64,000 nucleotides of DNA from Stomatobaculum sp. F0698 (GCF_030644385.1 NZ_CP130060.1:1550001-1614000), one strand, 5' to 3'; positions 51,568 to 60,511 are shown, counted from the stretch's first letter. Translations and numbers: made by a program. The notes: generated from the sequence alone by a model not told the origin.

Positions 51568-52332
51568 TTATGCTTCTCTCTCTCCCGCGAGCTCACGCAC
51601 CACCTCGCCCGCGAGTATCAGTCCCGCGACTGCCGGGACAAATGCCGTGCTGCCCGGGATATCCCGGCGCTCGGTGCACTTCCGCTCGGTGCCGGGCGGA
51701 CACACGCAGTGGCTGCGGCAGCTGATGCTCGGATCCTCCAAGGGTCTGACCGGTGCTTCGGTCGAATAGACCACCTTGCATTTCCGTACGCCCCGCTTCT
51801 TTAACTCGCGGCGCATAACGCGCGCCAACGGATCCACACTGGTCTTGTAGATATCCGCAATCGCAAACTTGGTCGGGTCCAGCTTATTGCCCGCGCCCAT
51901 GCAGCTGATGATTTTGGTACCAGCCTCTCTTGCCTGCAGAATGAGCTGAATCTTACCGGTCACGGTGTCGATTGCATCGACCACATAGTCGTACTCCCGG
52001 AAATCAAAGTGATCCGCGGTCTCCGGCAGATAAAACATGCGATGCATGGTCACACGGCAGTCCGGATTGATTTCCGCCACTCGATTTGCCGCGACCTCAA
52101 CCTTATATTTGCCGATTGTTGAACGCAGGGCAAGTATCTGGCGGTTTAAATTCGTGAGACAGACCTTGTCGTCATCGATTAAATCCAGCGCGCCGACACC
52201 GCTCCGCGCCAGTGCCTCCGCGACATAGCCGCCCACGCCGCCGAGTCCGAAAATCGCGACGCGGGACGCCTTGAGTCTCTCCATCGCCGGGACACCGAGC
52301 AAGAGCTGCGTTCTCGAAAACTGATTTAACAT
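51568..52332 (-). CDS. tcdA: tRNA threonylcarbamoyladenosine dehydratase
   Basis: A 254-residue ThiF/HesA/E1-like ATPase that cyclises t6A37 of tRNA to ct6A. ATP-binding VAIFGLGGVGGYVAEALARS, DDDKVCLTNLNRQI, and the C-terminal CRSHCVCPPGTERKC (cysteines) with IPGSTAFVPAVAGLILAGEV are typical of TcdA/YgdL. Its start overlaps the end of the leuC-like gene by seven bases, so it is transcribed with the isomerase genes although the pathways differ. Confidence 0.93.
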   Translation of the reverse strand: MLNQFSRTQLLLGVPAMERLKASRVAIFGLGGVGGYVAEALARSGVGALDLIDDDKVCLTNLNRQILALRSTIGKYKVEVAANRVAEINPDCRVTMHRMFYLPETADHFDFREYDYVVDAIDTVTGKIQLILQAREAGTKIISCMGAGNKLDPTKFAIADIYKTSVDPLARVMRRELKKRGVRKCKVVYSTEAPVRPLEDPSISCRSHCVCPPGTERKCTERRDIPGSTAFVPAVAGLILAGEVVRELAGEREA

Positions 52333-53573
52333 GTTGCCTCCGTAAGTTTTCCCGCGAGCGCCGAGGCTGCCGCGGTCTTCGGGGACGCGAGATATATCTC
52401 CACCTTGGAACTACCCATTCTGCCGAGAAAGTTTCGGTTATTCGTCGCGACCACGCGCTCGCCGTCCGAAAGGATACCGCCGGTGCGGCCGCAGCAGAGT
52501 CCGCAGGACGGATGGGTAATCATGGCCCCCGCCGCCGAGAGAATTGCCAAGGTACCGTTTGCCTCTGCCTCCTCCCAGATTTTCCGGGAGGCCGGGGTCA
52601 CAATGAGTTTCACAAAGGGCGCAATGTGCTTACCCTTCAACACTTCCGCAGCCGCCATCAGGTCCTCAAGCCGCCCGTTCGTGCAGGAACCGAGGAAAAC
52701 CTGGTCAACGGCTACGGGCACAAGCTCCTTCACCGGCGCGACATGGTCCACATTCGAGGGCAGCGCCATGACGGGCACAAAGTCCTCCGCACGGTACCGA
52801 AGTACCCGCTCGCAGGGCGCATCCGCATCGCCCGCAAGGGCACGCTCCGCTTCCGTGAGTTCGATTCCGAGATATTCCGCAGTCTTCTCATCCGGGGCAA
52901 AGAGCGCACACTTTGCCCCCGCCTCAATTCCCATATTTGCCATGGTCATGCGGGATGAGAGGCTCATTGCCTCTACCGTGTCGCCGGTAAACTCGAGCGC
53001 GCGGTAGGTTGCGCCTGCCGCCGTCAAGTCCCCGATGATGCGGAGTATCACGTCCTTCGACATTACATTTGCCGGGAGTTTCCCGTTGATTTCAATGCGT
53101 ATGGTCTCCGGCACGCGGAGCCAGATTTCGCCTGTTCCGAGCACCGCCGCCATCTCCGTGTAGCCGATGCCGGTTGAAAACGCACCGACACAGCCGTAGG
53201 TTGTCGTGTGGCTGTCCGTTCCGAAGACCAAGTCGCCGGGCTTCACATAGCCCGCCTCGGTCATGAGCTGGTGGCAGATGCCGTCGCTCCGGTGCAAATT
53301 CGGGACACCGTACTTTGCCGCGAACTCGTTTGAGAGCTTGTAGGCTCTGATATCGTCAACCTGACTTGCCGGCACCAGATGGTCGCAGATAATCACGACT
53401 TTTTCGGGATCCCAAAGCTTTTGAAATCCCATCTCCTCAAATTTTGCCGCGATGAAGGGCATCATGATGTCGTCCAGCATCACGCGGTCCGCGCCGACCG
53501 TCACAATGTCGCCGGGCTTTACCGCGTGCCCGACCTTTGCGGCAATCAGCTTTTCTATCATTGTCATTTTCAT
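52326..53573 (-). CDS. leuC: Aconitase-family dehydratase large subunit (second LeuC)
   Basis: A 415-residue large subunit of the LeuC/homoaconitase type. Active-site and cluster segments: DHLVPASQ, HRSDGICHQL, FGTDSHTTTYGCVGAFSTGI, and cysteine ligands in LGSCTNGRLEDL and HPSCGLCCGR. The start is one of several ATGs around 53573 that follow the stop of the small subunit at once. It differs clearly from the first LeuC at 54075-55328, so the pair is not a recent duplicate. The reaction moves a hydroxyl in a 2- or 3-substituted malate or citrate; isopropylmalate and citramalate are the leading options. Which pair is the leucine enzyme cannot be told from sequence alone. Confidence 0.88.
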   Translation of the reverse strand: MKMTMIEKLIAAKVGHAVKPGDIVTVGADRVMLDDIMMPFIAAKFEEMGFQKLWDPEKVVIICDHLVPASQVDDIRAYKLSNEFAAKYGVPNLHRSDGICHQLMTEAGYVKPGDLVFGTDSHTTTYGCVGAFSTGIGYTEMAAVLGTGEIWLRVPETIRIEINGKLPANVMSKDVILRIIGDLTAAGATYRALEFTGDTVEAMSLSSRMTMANMGIEAGAKCALFAPDEKTAEYLGIELTEAERALAGDADAPCERVLRYRAEDFVPVMALPSNVDHVAPVKELVPVAVDQVFLGSCTNGRLEDLMAAAEVLKGKHIAPFVKLIVTPASRKIWEEAEANGTLAILSAAGAMITHPSCGLCCGRTGGILSDGERVVATNNRNFLGRMGSSKVEIYLASPKTAAASALAGKLTEATC

Positions 53574-53574
53574 C

Positions 53575-54066
53575 TCAGTTAAGCCCATTTCTCTTCCGCA
53601 TCGCCTTGACCAGTCCGCCCGCATTCAAGATCTCCATGAGATTTTCGGGCAGTGCCGCGATTTTGTAGTCCTTGCCGTTTGCGTGTATCTTTTCACCGAC
53701 CGTCACCGTAAGCGTATCGCCCTCACACACCTCGTCGGGAAGTTCCCGGCACTCGATTAAGAGGAGGCCGTTGTTAATCGCATTCCGAAAGAAGATGCGC
53801 GCAAAACTTTTCGCAATGACCGCGCGCACGCCGAGCGCCTTCACGACCTCCGGCGCCTGTTCGCGCGAGGAACCGCAGCCAAAGTTCTCGCCGCCCACAA
53901 TAATATCGCCGGGTTCTATTTTACCGGCAAGTTCGGGGCGGAGCGGCGAAAACGCATAGGGCTTCATCTCCGCAATGGTCGGAAAGACCAGATATTCGGT
54001 CGGGAGTATGATGTCGGTATCGATATCATCTCCGAGTTTCCAAACTTTTCCCTGAAATTCTTCCAT
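53575..54066 (-). CDS. leuD: Aconitase-family dehydratase small subunit (second LeuD)
   Basis: A 163-residue swivel-domain subunit. The start at 54066 ([20 protein letters not shown]) follows GAGG at six bases. [15 protein letters not shown] holds the substrate-selecting loop, and [34 protein letters not shown] are the family's signature. The loop is YLVFPT here but YLLYPS in the first copy, a position known to influence substrate choice in this family. It ends one base before the LeuC start (TGAGATG), so the two are coupled. Confidence 0.88.
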   Translation of the reverse strand: MEEFQGKVWKLGDDIDTDIILPTEYLVFPTIAEMKPYAFSPLRPELAGKIEPGDIIVGGENFGCGSSREQAPEVVKALGVRAVIAKSFARIFFRNAINNGLLLIECRELPDEVCEGDTLTVTVGEKIHANGKDYKIAALPENLMEILNAGGLVKAMRKRNGLN

Positions 54067-54074
54067 CTGCCGCC

Positions 54075-55328
54075 TCACTTTGTCAGGCTTTCCGCCGTGC
54101 AAATGACGCCCTTCACGGCGCTTGCCGTGACTGTCGCCGCACTCGCAAGGTACACATAGGAATCCTTGTGACCGGAGCGCCCCTTAAAGTTTCTGGTTCC
54201 CGTGCTGATCAGGGTCTCGCCCTCACCGATTACGCCCTGACAGGAGCCCCAGCAGACCGAACAGTTCGGGTTCATTACGATGGCCCCCGCATCCATGAAA
54301 ATTTTCAAGAACCCCTCGCGGAGCGCCTCTTCATAGACCGCGCGACTCGCCGGCACCACAAGAAAGCGCACGCTGTCCGCAACCTTTCTGCCGCGGAGCA
54401 GTTCGGCGCCGACACGGAGGTCCTCGATTCTGCCGTTGTTGCAGGAGCCGAGGAAGGCCTCGTCAATGGGAATGCCGCTGCATTCCTCCGCCGGAACCAC
54501 ATTGTCCACGAAATGCGGCTTTGCGACAATCGGACGAATTTCCGAGAGATCGATTTCAAACACCTCTTCATAGTCCGCATCCGCATCCGGATTTAAGACG
54601 GCGACCGGCTCTCTGCCCTGCTCTTTTAAATAGGAGAGAGTCGTCTCATCCACCTCGCAGAGTCCGGTCTTTGCGCCGGCCTCGACGCAGAGATTGCAGA
54701 GCGCCGCGCGGTCCGCAATGCCGAGGCTTCTAAGGCCCTCGCCGCCGAACTCCATGGCCTTATAATTCGCGCCGTTTGCGCCTATCTTGCCGATGATAGT
54801 GAGAATTAAATCGCGCGCGTAGACACCCGGGCGCAGCTTGCCGCGAAGTTCAAAGCGCAGGGTCTTCGGGACCAGCACCCAGCTCTGTCCCGTGACCATC
54901 GCATAGAGATAGTCCGTGCAGCCCACGCCGGTTCCGAACGCGCCGAGCGCGCCGTAGGCACAGGTGTGAGAGTCCGCACCGAAGATAAACTGCCCCGGGG
55001 ACACGTACTTTTCAAGCATGATCTGATGACATACGCCCTCTCCCTCATAGAAGGCAATGCCGTTTGCGCGCGCAAAGTCGCGCATCTTCTTATGCGAGGC
55101 CGCTGTCTTCACCGAGTCCGCCGGCACGTTGTGATCTACAATCCAGACCAGTTTATTCTTATCCGCAATGCGCGGGTGCTTCAGGTTCTCGTACATGCCG
55201 ATGGTGAGATGGGTCGTGCCGTCGTTTGACATCATATAGTCGAGCGTGACCGTCTCGATATCGCCCGCGTGCACCTCCGGCTTCCCCGCCGCGCGCGCAA
55301 TGATCTTTTCCGCCATTGTCATAGCCAT
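54075..55328 (-). CDS. leuC: Aconitase-family dehydratase large subunit (first LeuC)
   Basis: A 417-residue large subunit. Segments include IVDHNVPADS, YEGEGVCHQIMLEKYVSPGQ, FGADSHTCAYGALGAFGTGV and the Fe-S cysteines in FLGSCNNGRIEDL and NPNCSVCWGSCQG. SCNNGR instead of SCTNGR and CWGSCQG are small departures from LeuC. The start overlaps the stop of the first LeuD by one base, behind GGAGGAAG. The order small-large-small-large is unusual. It probably forms an isopropylmalate or related isomerase with the small subunit encoded in front of it. Confidence 0.88.
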   Translation of the reverse strand: MAMTMAEKIIARAAGKPEVHAGDIETVTLDYMMSNDGTTHLTIGMYENLKHPRIADKNKLVWIVDHNVPADSVKTAASHKKMRDFARANGIAFYEGEGVCHQIMLEKYVSPGQFIFGADSHTCAYGALGAFGTGVGCTDYLYAMVTGQSWVLVPKTLRFELRGKLRPGVYARDLILTIIGKIGANGANYKAMEFGGEGLRSLGIADRAALCNLCVEAGAKTGLCEVDETTLSYLKEQGREPVAVLNPDADADYEEVFEIDLSEIRPIVAKPHFVDNVVPAEECSGIPIDEAFLGSCNNGRIEDLRVGAELLRGRKVADSVRFLVVPASRAVYEEALREGFLKIFMDAGAIVMNPNCSVCWGSCQGVIGEGETLISTGTRNFKGRSGHKDSYVYLASAATVTASAVKGVICTAESLTK

Positions 55329-55804
55329 TATGCTTCCTCCCGATTCAGCGCCGCAATGAGTCCGCCCCGGTCCAGAATTTCCTGCATCTTCTGCGGCAGC
55401 TTGGTGCAGCGGTGATTCTGTCCGCCCACCGTGACCGTGCCGTTCTCGAGGTCGAGCGACAGTTCCTCTCCGGGCTTCACGCGCTCAATCAAATTCTCGC
55501 AGACAATAACCGGAAGACCGATATTAATCGCATTTCGGAAGAAGATGCGCGCAAAGCTGTTTGCAAAGACAGCCCGCACACCGAGCGCCTTTAAGACAGC
55601 CGGCGCCTGCTCTCTCGAAGAGCCACAGCCGAAATTATCGCGCGCCACCACAAAATCACCCGCCTGCACCGCAGTTGCAAAGTTCTCGTCCAGGGACTCA
55701 AAGCAGTGCGGCGCCATCTCCTCAACACTCGGGTACAGGAGGTACTGCGACGCGATAATCTGATCCGTATCCACGTCGCTGCCAAAACAAAATATCTTTC
55801 CCAT
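55328..55804 (-). CDS. leuD: Aconitase-family dehydratase small subunit (first LeuD)
   Basis: A 158-residue swivel-domain subunit and the first gene of the operon. MGKIFCFGSDVDTDQIIASQ, YLLYPSVEEM, then [35 protein letters not shown]. Length and motifs fit the short LeuD of archaeal/clostridial type. It has its own promoter, overlapping that of glmS on the opposite strand. No leader peptide rich in leucine or T-box was found in the 100-base gap, so regulation is not obvious. Confidence 0.9.
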   Translation of the reverse strand: MGKIFCFGSDVDTDQIIASQYLLYPSVEEMAPHCFESLDENFATAVQAGDFVVARDNFGCGSSREQAPAVLKALGVRAVFANSFARIFFRNAINIGLPVIVCENLIERVKPGEELSLDLENGTVTVGGQNHRCTKLPQKMQEILDRGGLIAALNREEA

Positions 55805-55831
55805 GTCTCTCCTCTTCCGTTTTTTCCGCCT

Positions 55832-55860
55832 ATTTTAACATAGCTTTTCAATAGGTTCAA
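55832..55860 (-). promoter_or_regulatory. Promoter of the leuD-leuC operon
   Basis: TTGAAC (55855-55860) and TAAAAT (55832-55837) on the minus strand with 17 bases between. The -35 overlaps the glmS -35 on the other strand. Confidence 0.6.
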
Positions 55861-55884
55861 ACCCTTGCCCATTCGTGATAAAAT
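55856..55884 (+). promoter_or_regulatory. Promoter of glmS
   Basis: TTCAAA (55856-55861) and TAAAAT (55879-55884) with a 17-base spacer. The leader is about 20 bases, too short for a glmS ribozyme. Confidence 0.55.
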
Positions 55885-55910
55885 ACTCACATTGAAAAAG
55901 GAGGATTTCT

Positions 55911-57773
55911 ATGTGCGGAATTGTTGGATACATCGGCAAGCGACAGGCTGCCCCCATTTTGCTGGAGGGCTTGGAGAAGCTGGAATACCGAGGCTATGAC
56001 TCCGCCGGTATTGCCGTCCGGGACGGCGATCGGGAACCTGTTGTTGTCAAGGCCAAGGGGCGGTTGCGCGTCCTCGCAGACAAGACCGACAACGGCCGGG
56101 CGCTGGAGGGTTGCTGCGGCATCGGGCACACCCGCTGGGCAACGCACGGCATTCCCTCCGAGAGCAATGCACACCCGCATGTCTCTACGGACGGTTCTGT
56201 GCTCGCAGTCCACAACGGCATTTTTGAGAATTATCTGGAAATCCGGGAGAAGCTCTCCCGCCACGACTACCGCTTCTACTCGCAGACCGACACCGAGGCA
56301 ATCGTTAATCTGATTGACTACTATTATAAGAAGTATAAGGTGGGCCCGATTGACGCGCTCGCAAAGACTCTGGTGCGCGTGCGCGGCAGCTATGCGCTCG
56401 CCGTCATGTTCCGGGATTACCCGAATCAGATTTACATTGCGAGAAAGGACAATCCGCTGATTGTCGCGCTCGGCGAGGGCGAGAACTTCATCGCCTCGGA
56501 TCCCTCCGCCTGCTTAAAGTACACACGCCGCGTCTGCTACATCGACAATCTCGAAATGGGCTGCGTCACCGCGGAAGGCGTGACCTTCTATGACTTAAAC
56601 GGCGATGTGGTCGAGAAGACGCCGGTGCTCATTGACTGGGATGAGAAGGCGGCGGAGAAGGGCGGCTACGAGCACTTCATGATGAAGGAGATTCACGAGC
56701 AGCCGAAGGCCATCGCGGATACCTTCCGCGCCTACTTATGCGGCGAAACCGAAGGGGAAAAGCTCGACTACCATGTGGATCTCGCGAAGCTCGGTCTCAG
56801 CGACGAATTGATTCGCGGCTTCAACGGCATCACCATTATAGGCTGCGGCTCCGCCTACCATGTCGGCGTGACCGCCCAGTACGTGATTGAGGACCTCGCA
56901 AGGCTCCCGGTCCGCGTTGAGTTCGCCTCGGAATATCGCTACCGCCACCCGGTCATTGACCCGAACAATCTGGTCGTCGTAATCAGCCAGTCGGGCGAAA
57001 CCGCCGACACGCTCGCGGCAATGCGTGAGGCAAAGGCCCATGGCTTAAAGACCCTCGCCATCGTAAACGTAATCGGCTCCCTCATTGCCCGCGAAGCGGA
57101 CTTTGTGCTCTACACCTATGCGGGCCCGGAGATTTCGGTTGCGACCACCAAGGCTTACTCGACCCAGCTAATCGGCACTTACATGCTTGCCATCTGCCTC
57201 GGCAAGGCGCGCGGTCTGATTGACGAGCGCGAAGAGCAGCGCCTGCTCGCCGAGATTGCGGCCCTGCCCGAAAAGGTACAGCGCATCATTGACGACAAGG
57301 AACGCCTCCAGTGGTTCGCCGCAAAGTTCAGCAACGCGAAGGATGTCTTCTTTATCGGCAGAGGCATAGACTACGCCATCTGCATGGAAGGCAGCCTCAA
57401 GATGAAGGAAATCAGCTACATTCACTCCGAGGCCTACGCGGCAGGCGAGTTAAAGCACGGTACCATAAGCCTGATTGAGGACGGCACCCTGGTAATCGGC
57501 GTGCTCACCCAGTCCGAACTCTACGAGAAGACGCTGTCTAACCTCATCGAAGTGAAGAGCCGCGGCGCCTACCTCATGGGACTCACAAGCTCCGGGAATT
57601 ACGACATTGAAGACACGGTGAACTTTGCCTTCTTCCTCCCGAAAACCGACGAACGCTTTGCCGACAGCCTCGCGGTCATTCCGCTTCAGCTTCTCGGCTA
57701 CTACCTCGCGGTTTCGAAGGGACTCGATGTCGATAAGCCGCGAAATCTCGCAAAGTCCGTGACCGTCGAATGA
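55911..57773 (+). CDS. glmS: Glutamine-fructose-6-phosphate aminotransferase
   Basis: A 620-residue enzyme making glucosamine-6-phosphate for peptidoglycan. The N-terminal Cys (MCGIVGYIGKRQA) is the glutaminase nucleophile; TRWATHGIPSESNAHPH and EYRGYDSAGIAVRDG are glutaminase motifs. Two SIS domains follow (IGCGSAYHVGVTAQYVIEDL and IGRGIDYAICMEGSLKMKEI), then the conserved end LAKSVTVE. The start has AAGGAGG eight bases upstream. Many Firmicutes carry the glmS ribozyme in the leader; here the divergent promoters leave no room for it. It overlaps the VOC gene by four bases. Confidence 0.98.
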   Translation: MCGIVGYIGKRQAAPILLEGLEKLEYRGYDSAGIAVRDGDREPVVVKAKGRLRVLADKTDNGRALEGCCGIGHTRWATHGIPSESNAHPHVSTDGSVLAVHNGIFENYLEIREKLSRHDYRFYSQTDTEAIVNLIDYYYKKYKVGPIDALAKTLVRVRGSYALAVMFRDYPNQIYIARKDNPLIVALGEGENFIASDPSACLKYTRRVCYIDNLEMGCVTAEGVTFYDLNGDVVEKTPVLIDWDEKAAEKGGYEHFMMKEIHEQPKAIADTFRAYLCGETEGEKLDYHVDLAKLGLSDELIRGFNGITIIGCGSAYHVGVTAQYVIEDLARLPVRVEFASEYRYRHPVIDPNNLVVVISQSGETADTLAAMREAKAHGLKTLAIVNVIGSLIAREADFVLYTYAGPEISVATTKAYSTQLIGTYMLAICLGKARGLIDEREEQRLLAEIAALPEKVQRIIDDKERLQWFAAKFSNAKDVFFIGRGIDYAICMEGSLKMKEISYIHSEAYAAGELKHGTISLIEDGTLVIGVLTQSELYEKTLSNLIEVKSRGAYLMGLTSSGNYDIEDTVNFAFFLPKTDERFADSLAVIPLQLLGYYLAVSKGLDVDKPRNLAKSVTVE

Positions 57774-58156
57774 GCCTTAAATTAGAGGCGATTCATCATG
57801 TCGCCGTCATCGCAACGGACTATGCGCGCAGCAGACATTTTTACGCGGAAATTCTGGGTCTCCCCGTAATCCGGGAACACCGGCGAGAGGCAGCGGGCGA
57901 TTGGAAAATTGACTTTCAGCTCGGCAATGCCGAACTGGAGCTCTTTGTGAAGCCCGACGCACCGCCGCGTAAAAGCTATCCGGAGGCACAGGGGCTGCGT
58001 CACCTCGCCTTTCGGGTTGCCTCGGTTGCGGAAATCGCAGAGGCCCTTCGGAAGGCCGGTGTCCGCGTGGAGCCCCTCCGCACGGACGCTTACACCGGAA
58101 AGGCCATGTGCTTCTTCTTTGACCCGGACGGGCTTCCGCTCGAACTGCACGAATGA
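57770..58156 (+). CDS. VOC-family protein, YaeR/SMU1112c type
   Basis: A 128-residue protein of the vicinal-oxygen-chelate superfamily. LEAIHHVAVIATDYARSRHF, YAEILGLPVIREHRR, LELFVKPDAPPRKSYPEAQG, LRHLAFRVASVAEIAEAL and FFFDPDGLPLELHE closely follow the YaeR-like group. His9 or His10, Glu56, His75 and the final Glu are likely metal ligands. The start lies inside the glmS stop (ATGA), so the product is made with GlmS; a link to hexosamine metabolism is not established. Confidence 0.9.
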   Translation: MSLKLEAIHHVAVIATDYARSRHFYAEILGLPVIREHRREAAGDWKIDFQLGNAELELFVKPDAPPRKSYPEAQGLRHLAFRVASVAEIAEALRKAGVRVEPLRTDAYTGKAMCFFFDPDGLPLELHE

Positions 58157-58179
58157 GCGGAGTCCGCATCAAATGAACA

Positions 58180-58219
58180 GACAAGAAAAAAAGCGGCTCG
58201 CGCCGCTTTTTTTCTTGTC
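58180..58219. terminator. Bidirectional terminator between VOC and wall-protein genes
   Basis: GACAAGAAAAAAAGCGGC pairs perfectly with GCCGCTTTTTTTCTTGTC around TCGC. It serves the convergent glmS-VOC transcript (plus) and the wall-protein gene (minus). Confidence 0.93.
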
Positions 58220-58224
58220 TGCAA

Positions 58225-58782
58225 TTAGCGAATCAGGTGGCCCTGCATCTTGCCTGCCTGGGTCTCAAACTCGTGCTCGACACCATCGATGGTATAGGTG
58301 CCCGTAATCATTCTTCCCTGAGAACCGTCTGCGATCGGGTTCAGGTAGTACTTTCCGGTATTGTCCTCAAGCCAGCCGGTCTGCATCCAGCCGTGGCTGT
58401 CAAAGAAGTACCAGTCGGTTCTGCCGTTGTAGCTGAGCTTTGCCCAGTTCGTCGCGTAGCCGCCGTTCGCATAACGGTACCACCAACGGCCGTTCACCAC
58501 GAACCACTGACCTGCGCCGGTCTGCACCGAAGCGCTCTTGGTCCAAACGCCCTTGGTTCCAACGCGGCCGCCCGAAGAACGAACGTTTCTGCCGCCGCCA
58601 CCGCCGCCGCCCACGCGGCCGCTGCCTGCCGGGGTCGCACTGCTCGGCGTCGCAAAGCTCGAAGAAGCCGTGGTCGAAGTTGCGCTGCTCGGCGTCGCTG
58701 CGCCGGGCGCCGCGAATGCCGCACTCGCAGCCGCAATCGAAAGCGCTGCTGTCAGAGCGAATGCAAAAATTCCTTTTCTCAT
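58225..58782 (-). CDS. Secreted cell-wall-binding repeat protein
   Basis: A 185-residue exported protein. Signal peptide 1-24 (MRKGIFAFALTAALSIAAAS, cleavage near AFA). A Ser/Thr/Ala-rich region with the repeat (T/S)ATPSSATP and a run of glycines (about 58-65) forms a flexible linker. Residues 90-155 contain choline-binding-like repeats: WFVVNGRWWYRYANGGYATN, WAKLSYNGRTDWYFFDSHGW and MQTGWLEDNTGKYYLNP. These attach proteins to wall teichoic acid or choline. No catalytic domain is present. It may be a structural or regulatory surface protein. Transcribed from the promoter at 58850. Confidence 0.85.
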   Translation of the reverse strand: MRKGIFAFALTAALSIAAASAAFAAPGAATPSSATSTTASSSFATPSSATPAGSGRVGGGGGGGRNVRSSGGRVGTKGVWTKSASVQTGAGQWFVVNGRWWYRYANGGYATNWAKLSYNGRTDWYFFDSHGWMQTGWLEDNTGKYYLNPIADGSQGRMITGTYTIDGVEHEFETQAGKMQGHLIR

Positions 58783-58849
58783 TTCAACTCTCCTTTTGTA
58801 ACTCTGAGGCTTAACAAATAATTAAGCAATCCACAAGCATTTACTAAGA

Positions 58850-58878
58850 CTTATACTTGTCAAAGCCGAAAATGTCAA
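58850..58878 (-). promoter_or_regulatory. Promoter of the wall-binding protein gene
   Basis: TTGACA (58873-58878) and TATAAG (58850-58855) on the minus strand, 17 bases apart. A small hairpin (GCTTAA with TTAAGC) lies in the leader. Confidence 0.7.
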
Positions 58879-59041
58879 GTATTTCCGCAAAATTCCCCTG
58901 TAAAATCCCGGGAATTAAGGCTTTTTCCGCTTCGTCTGTACATTCATCACAAATCGCCGCGCTTCTCTTGCAGTAGGGACAAAATGCCTCTATGCTTTTA
59001 CTGTGCAAGCAACTTTGCATTTGTGACAGAAAGGAGCTCTC

Positions 59042-59716
59042 ATGCAAACTCACAAGCGGCCGACAAAACGCCAGGTCTCCGACACCATGTTGCTCACCGC
59101 CTTTCTTGCGTTCAGCGGCGGCTTTCAGGACGCCTATACCTATATTGTCCGCAATCATGTCTTCGCAAACGCCCAGACCGGAAACATTGTGCTGATGTCC
59201 ACCAAATTTCTTGCGGGCGATTTCAGCGGCGGCATCCGCTATCTCTTCCCGCTCTTTGCCTTTGCGGGCGGCATCTTTGCCGCGGAACAATTCGAGGGGA
59301 AGTTCAAACAATCACGCCGCCTGCACTGGCGGCAGGGCATCCTGCTTGTTGAGATGCTGCTTCTCGGCTTTGTCGGCTTTATCGGCGCGGAATGGAATCT
59401 CGAGGCCAATATGTTGGTCTCCTTTGCCTGTGCCTTGCAGGTACAGGCCTTCCGCAAGGTAAACGGCAACGCCTATGCGAGCACCATGTGCATCGGAAAT
59501 CTAAGAAGCGGCACCGCCGCGGTCTCCGATTTTCTTCGCACCAAGAACCGGTCTCAACTGGAGCGTGCCCTCTACTACTTTGGCGTCATCCTGATCTTTG
59601 GACTCGGCGCCGGTGTCGGCGGAAATTTGTCTCCGCTTTTCGGCATCAAAGCCGTTTTATTCTGCCCCCTCTTTCTCGCGGTCGGCGTACTGCTGATGTT
59701 TGCGGAGGAACGCTGA
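59042..59716 (+). CDS. YoaK-family (DUF1275) membrane protein
   Basis: A 224-residue polytopic membrane protein starting behind AAAGGAG. Family features: TAFLAFSGGFQDAYTYIV, FANAQTGNIVLMSTKFLAGD, the basic loop FEGKFKQSRRLHWRQG, and VNGNAYASTMCIGNLRSGTA. Six helices are expected. DUF1275 proteins are common and uncharacterised, thought to be transporters. Its 3' end overlaps the convergent metal-ABC permease gene by 60 bases. Confidence 0.9.
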   Translation: MQTHKRPTKRQVSDTMLLTAFLAFSGGFQDAYTYIVRNHVFANAQTGNIVLMSTKFLAGDFSGGIRYLFPLFAFAGGIFAAEQFEGKFKQSRRLHWRQGILLVEMLLLGFVGFIGAEWNLEANMLVSFACALQVQAFRKVNGNAYASTMCIGNLRSGTAAVSDFLRTKNRSQLERALYYFGVILIFGLGAGVGGNLSPLFGIKAVLFCPLFLAVGVLLMFAEER

Positions 59717-60511
59717 GAAGCGCAGCAGAAGCAACACAAGCAGGAAAAACACCGCACACATCCCGGACAGCGACACATTCAGACGAAGCGCCGTCACGGT
59801 GCTGCAAACGGCAACCAAGGCCCCGATTAGCAGGGTGAGGCAGAGCATTTCGCGCAAGTTCCGCGCAAGCAGGCTCGCCGCAGCCGCAGCCGCGATAAAA
59901 AAGGCGATGGAGAGCACGGCGCCGACACTCTGAAAGGCTACCACCGCACTGAAGGCGCTCAGCGTGAGCAGCATATAGAAAATGCGCGTGAGCGGCAACC
60001 CGAGCAGGCTCGCATACGAAGGATCGAAGCAGGCATAGCCGAGCGGCCGAAAGCAGACAAGCACAAAAATCAAATTGACCGCGAAGAGCAACAGATTCGC
60101 AATCACCGCGCGCGGCAGCCCGAAGCTTTGCAGAAAGGGCGCAAACAGCGGATTTCCCATCAGAATGAGTTCCGTGTCGAGGTGCACGTTCCGAAAGCAG
60201 CGCGTCACCAGGATTACACCGAGCGAAAAGAAGACCGGGAAGACCAGACCTAGCGCCTCATCTCGCGCGATATGACAACGCAATGCAATCCATTCGGTGA
60301 GAAGAATGCTGAAAAGCCCGAAGAGTGCTGCCGAGACAATGAGCACGGGGGAGTTTAAGTCTCGCACAAAAAAGAAGCCGAGCGCTATGCCGAGTAAGAC
60401 TGCGTGGCTCACCGCATCCGCCGTCATCGAGAGGCGCCGCAGTACCAGAAAGCAGCCCGGAACGCCGAGGCAGAGGGAGGTGCTGAGCAGCACCAAAACG
60501 ACATCTATCAT
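59657..60511 (-). CDS. Metal ABC importer permease (second permease)
   Basis: A 284-residue membrane protein starting at the ATG at 60509-60511; a longer open frame upstream is not translated because it overlaps the first permease in another frame. GCFLVLRRLSMTADAVSHAV and ACFDPSYASLLGLPLTRIFY are typical of the ZnuB/MntB/TroC family; it has about eight helices. It forms the transmembrane part with the permease at 60508-61353; two permeases suggest a heterodimer, as in TroCD. The stop overlaps the YoaK-like gene on the other strand. Confidence 0.9.
   Translation of the reverse strand: MIDVVLVLLSTSLCLGVPGCFLVLRRLSMTADAVSHAVLLGIALGFFFVRDLNSPVLIVSAALFGLFSILLTEWIALRCHIARDEALGLVFPVFFSLGVILVTRCFRNVHLDTELILMGNPLFAPFLQSFGLPRAVIANLLLFAVNLIFVLVCFRPLGYACFDPSYASLLGLPLTRIFYMLLTLSAFSAVVAFQSVGAVLSIAFFIAAAAAASLLARNLREMLCLTLLIGALVAVCSTVTALRLNVSLSGMCAVFFLLVLLLLRFSAFLRKHQQYADREKEGAE

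Noticed and set aside
52326..55804. Tandem leuCD pairs as an assembly duplication
   Set aside because: The two copies differ throughout at protein level, so they are true paralogues.
55805..55910. glmS ribozyme or T-box upstream of glmS or leuD
   Set aside because: The gap is 106 bases and filled by two promoters; no ribozyme or T-box core can be drawn.
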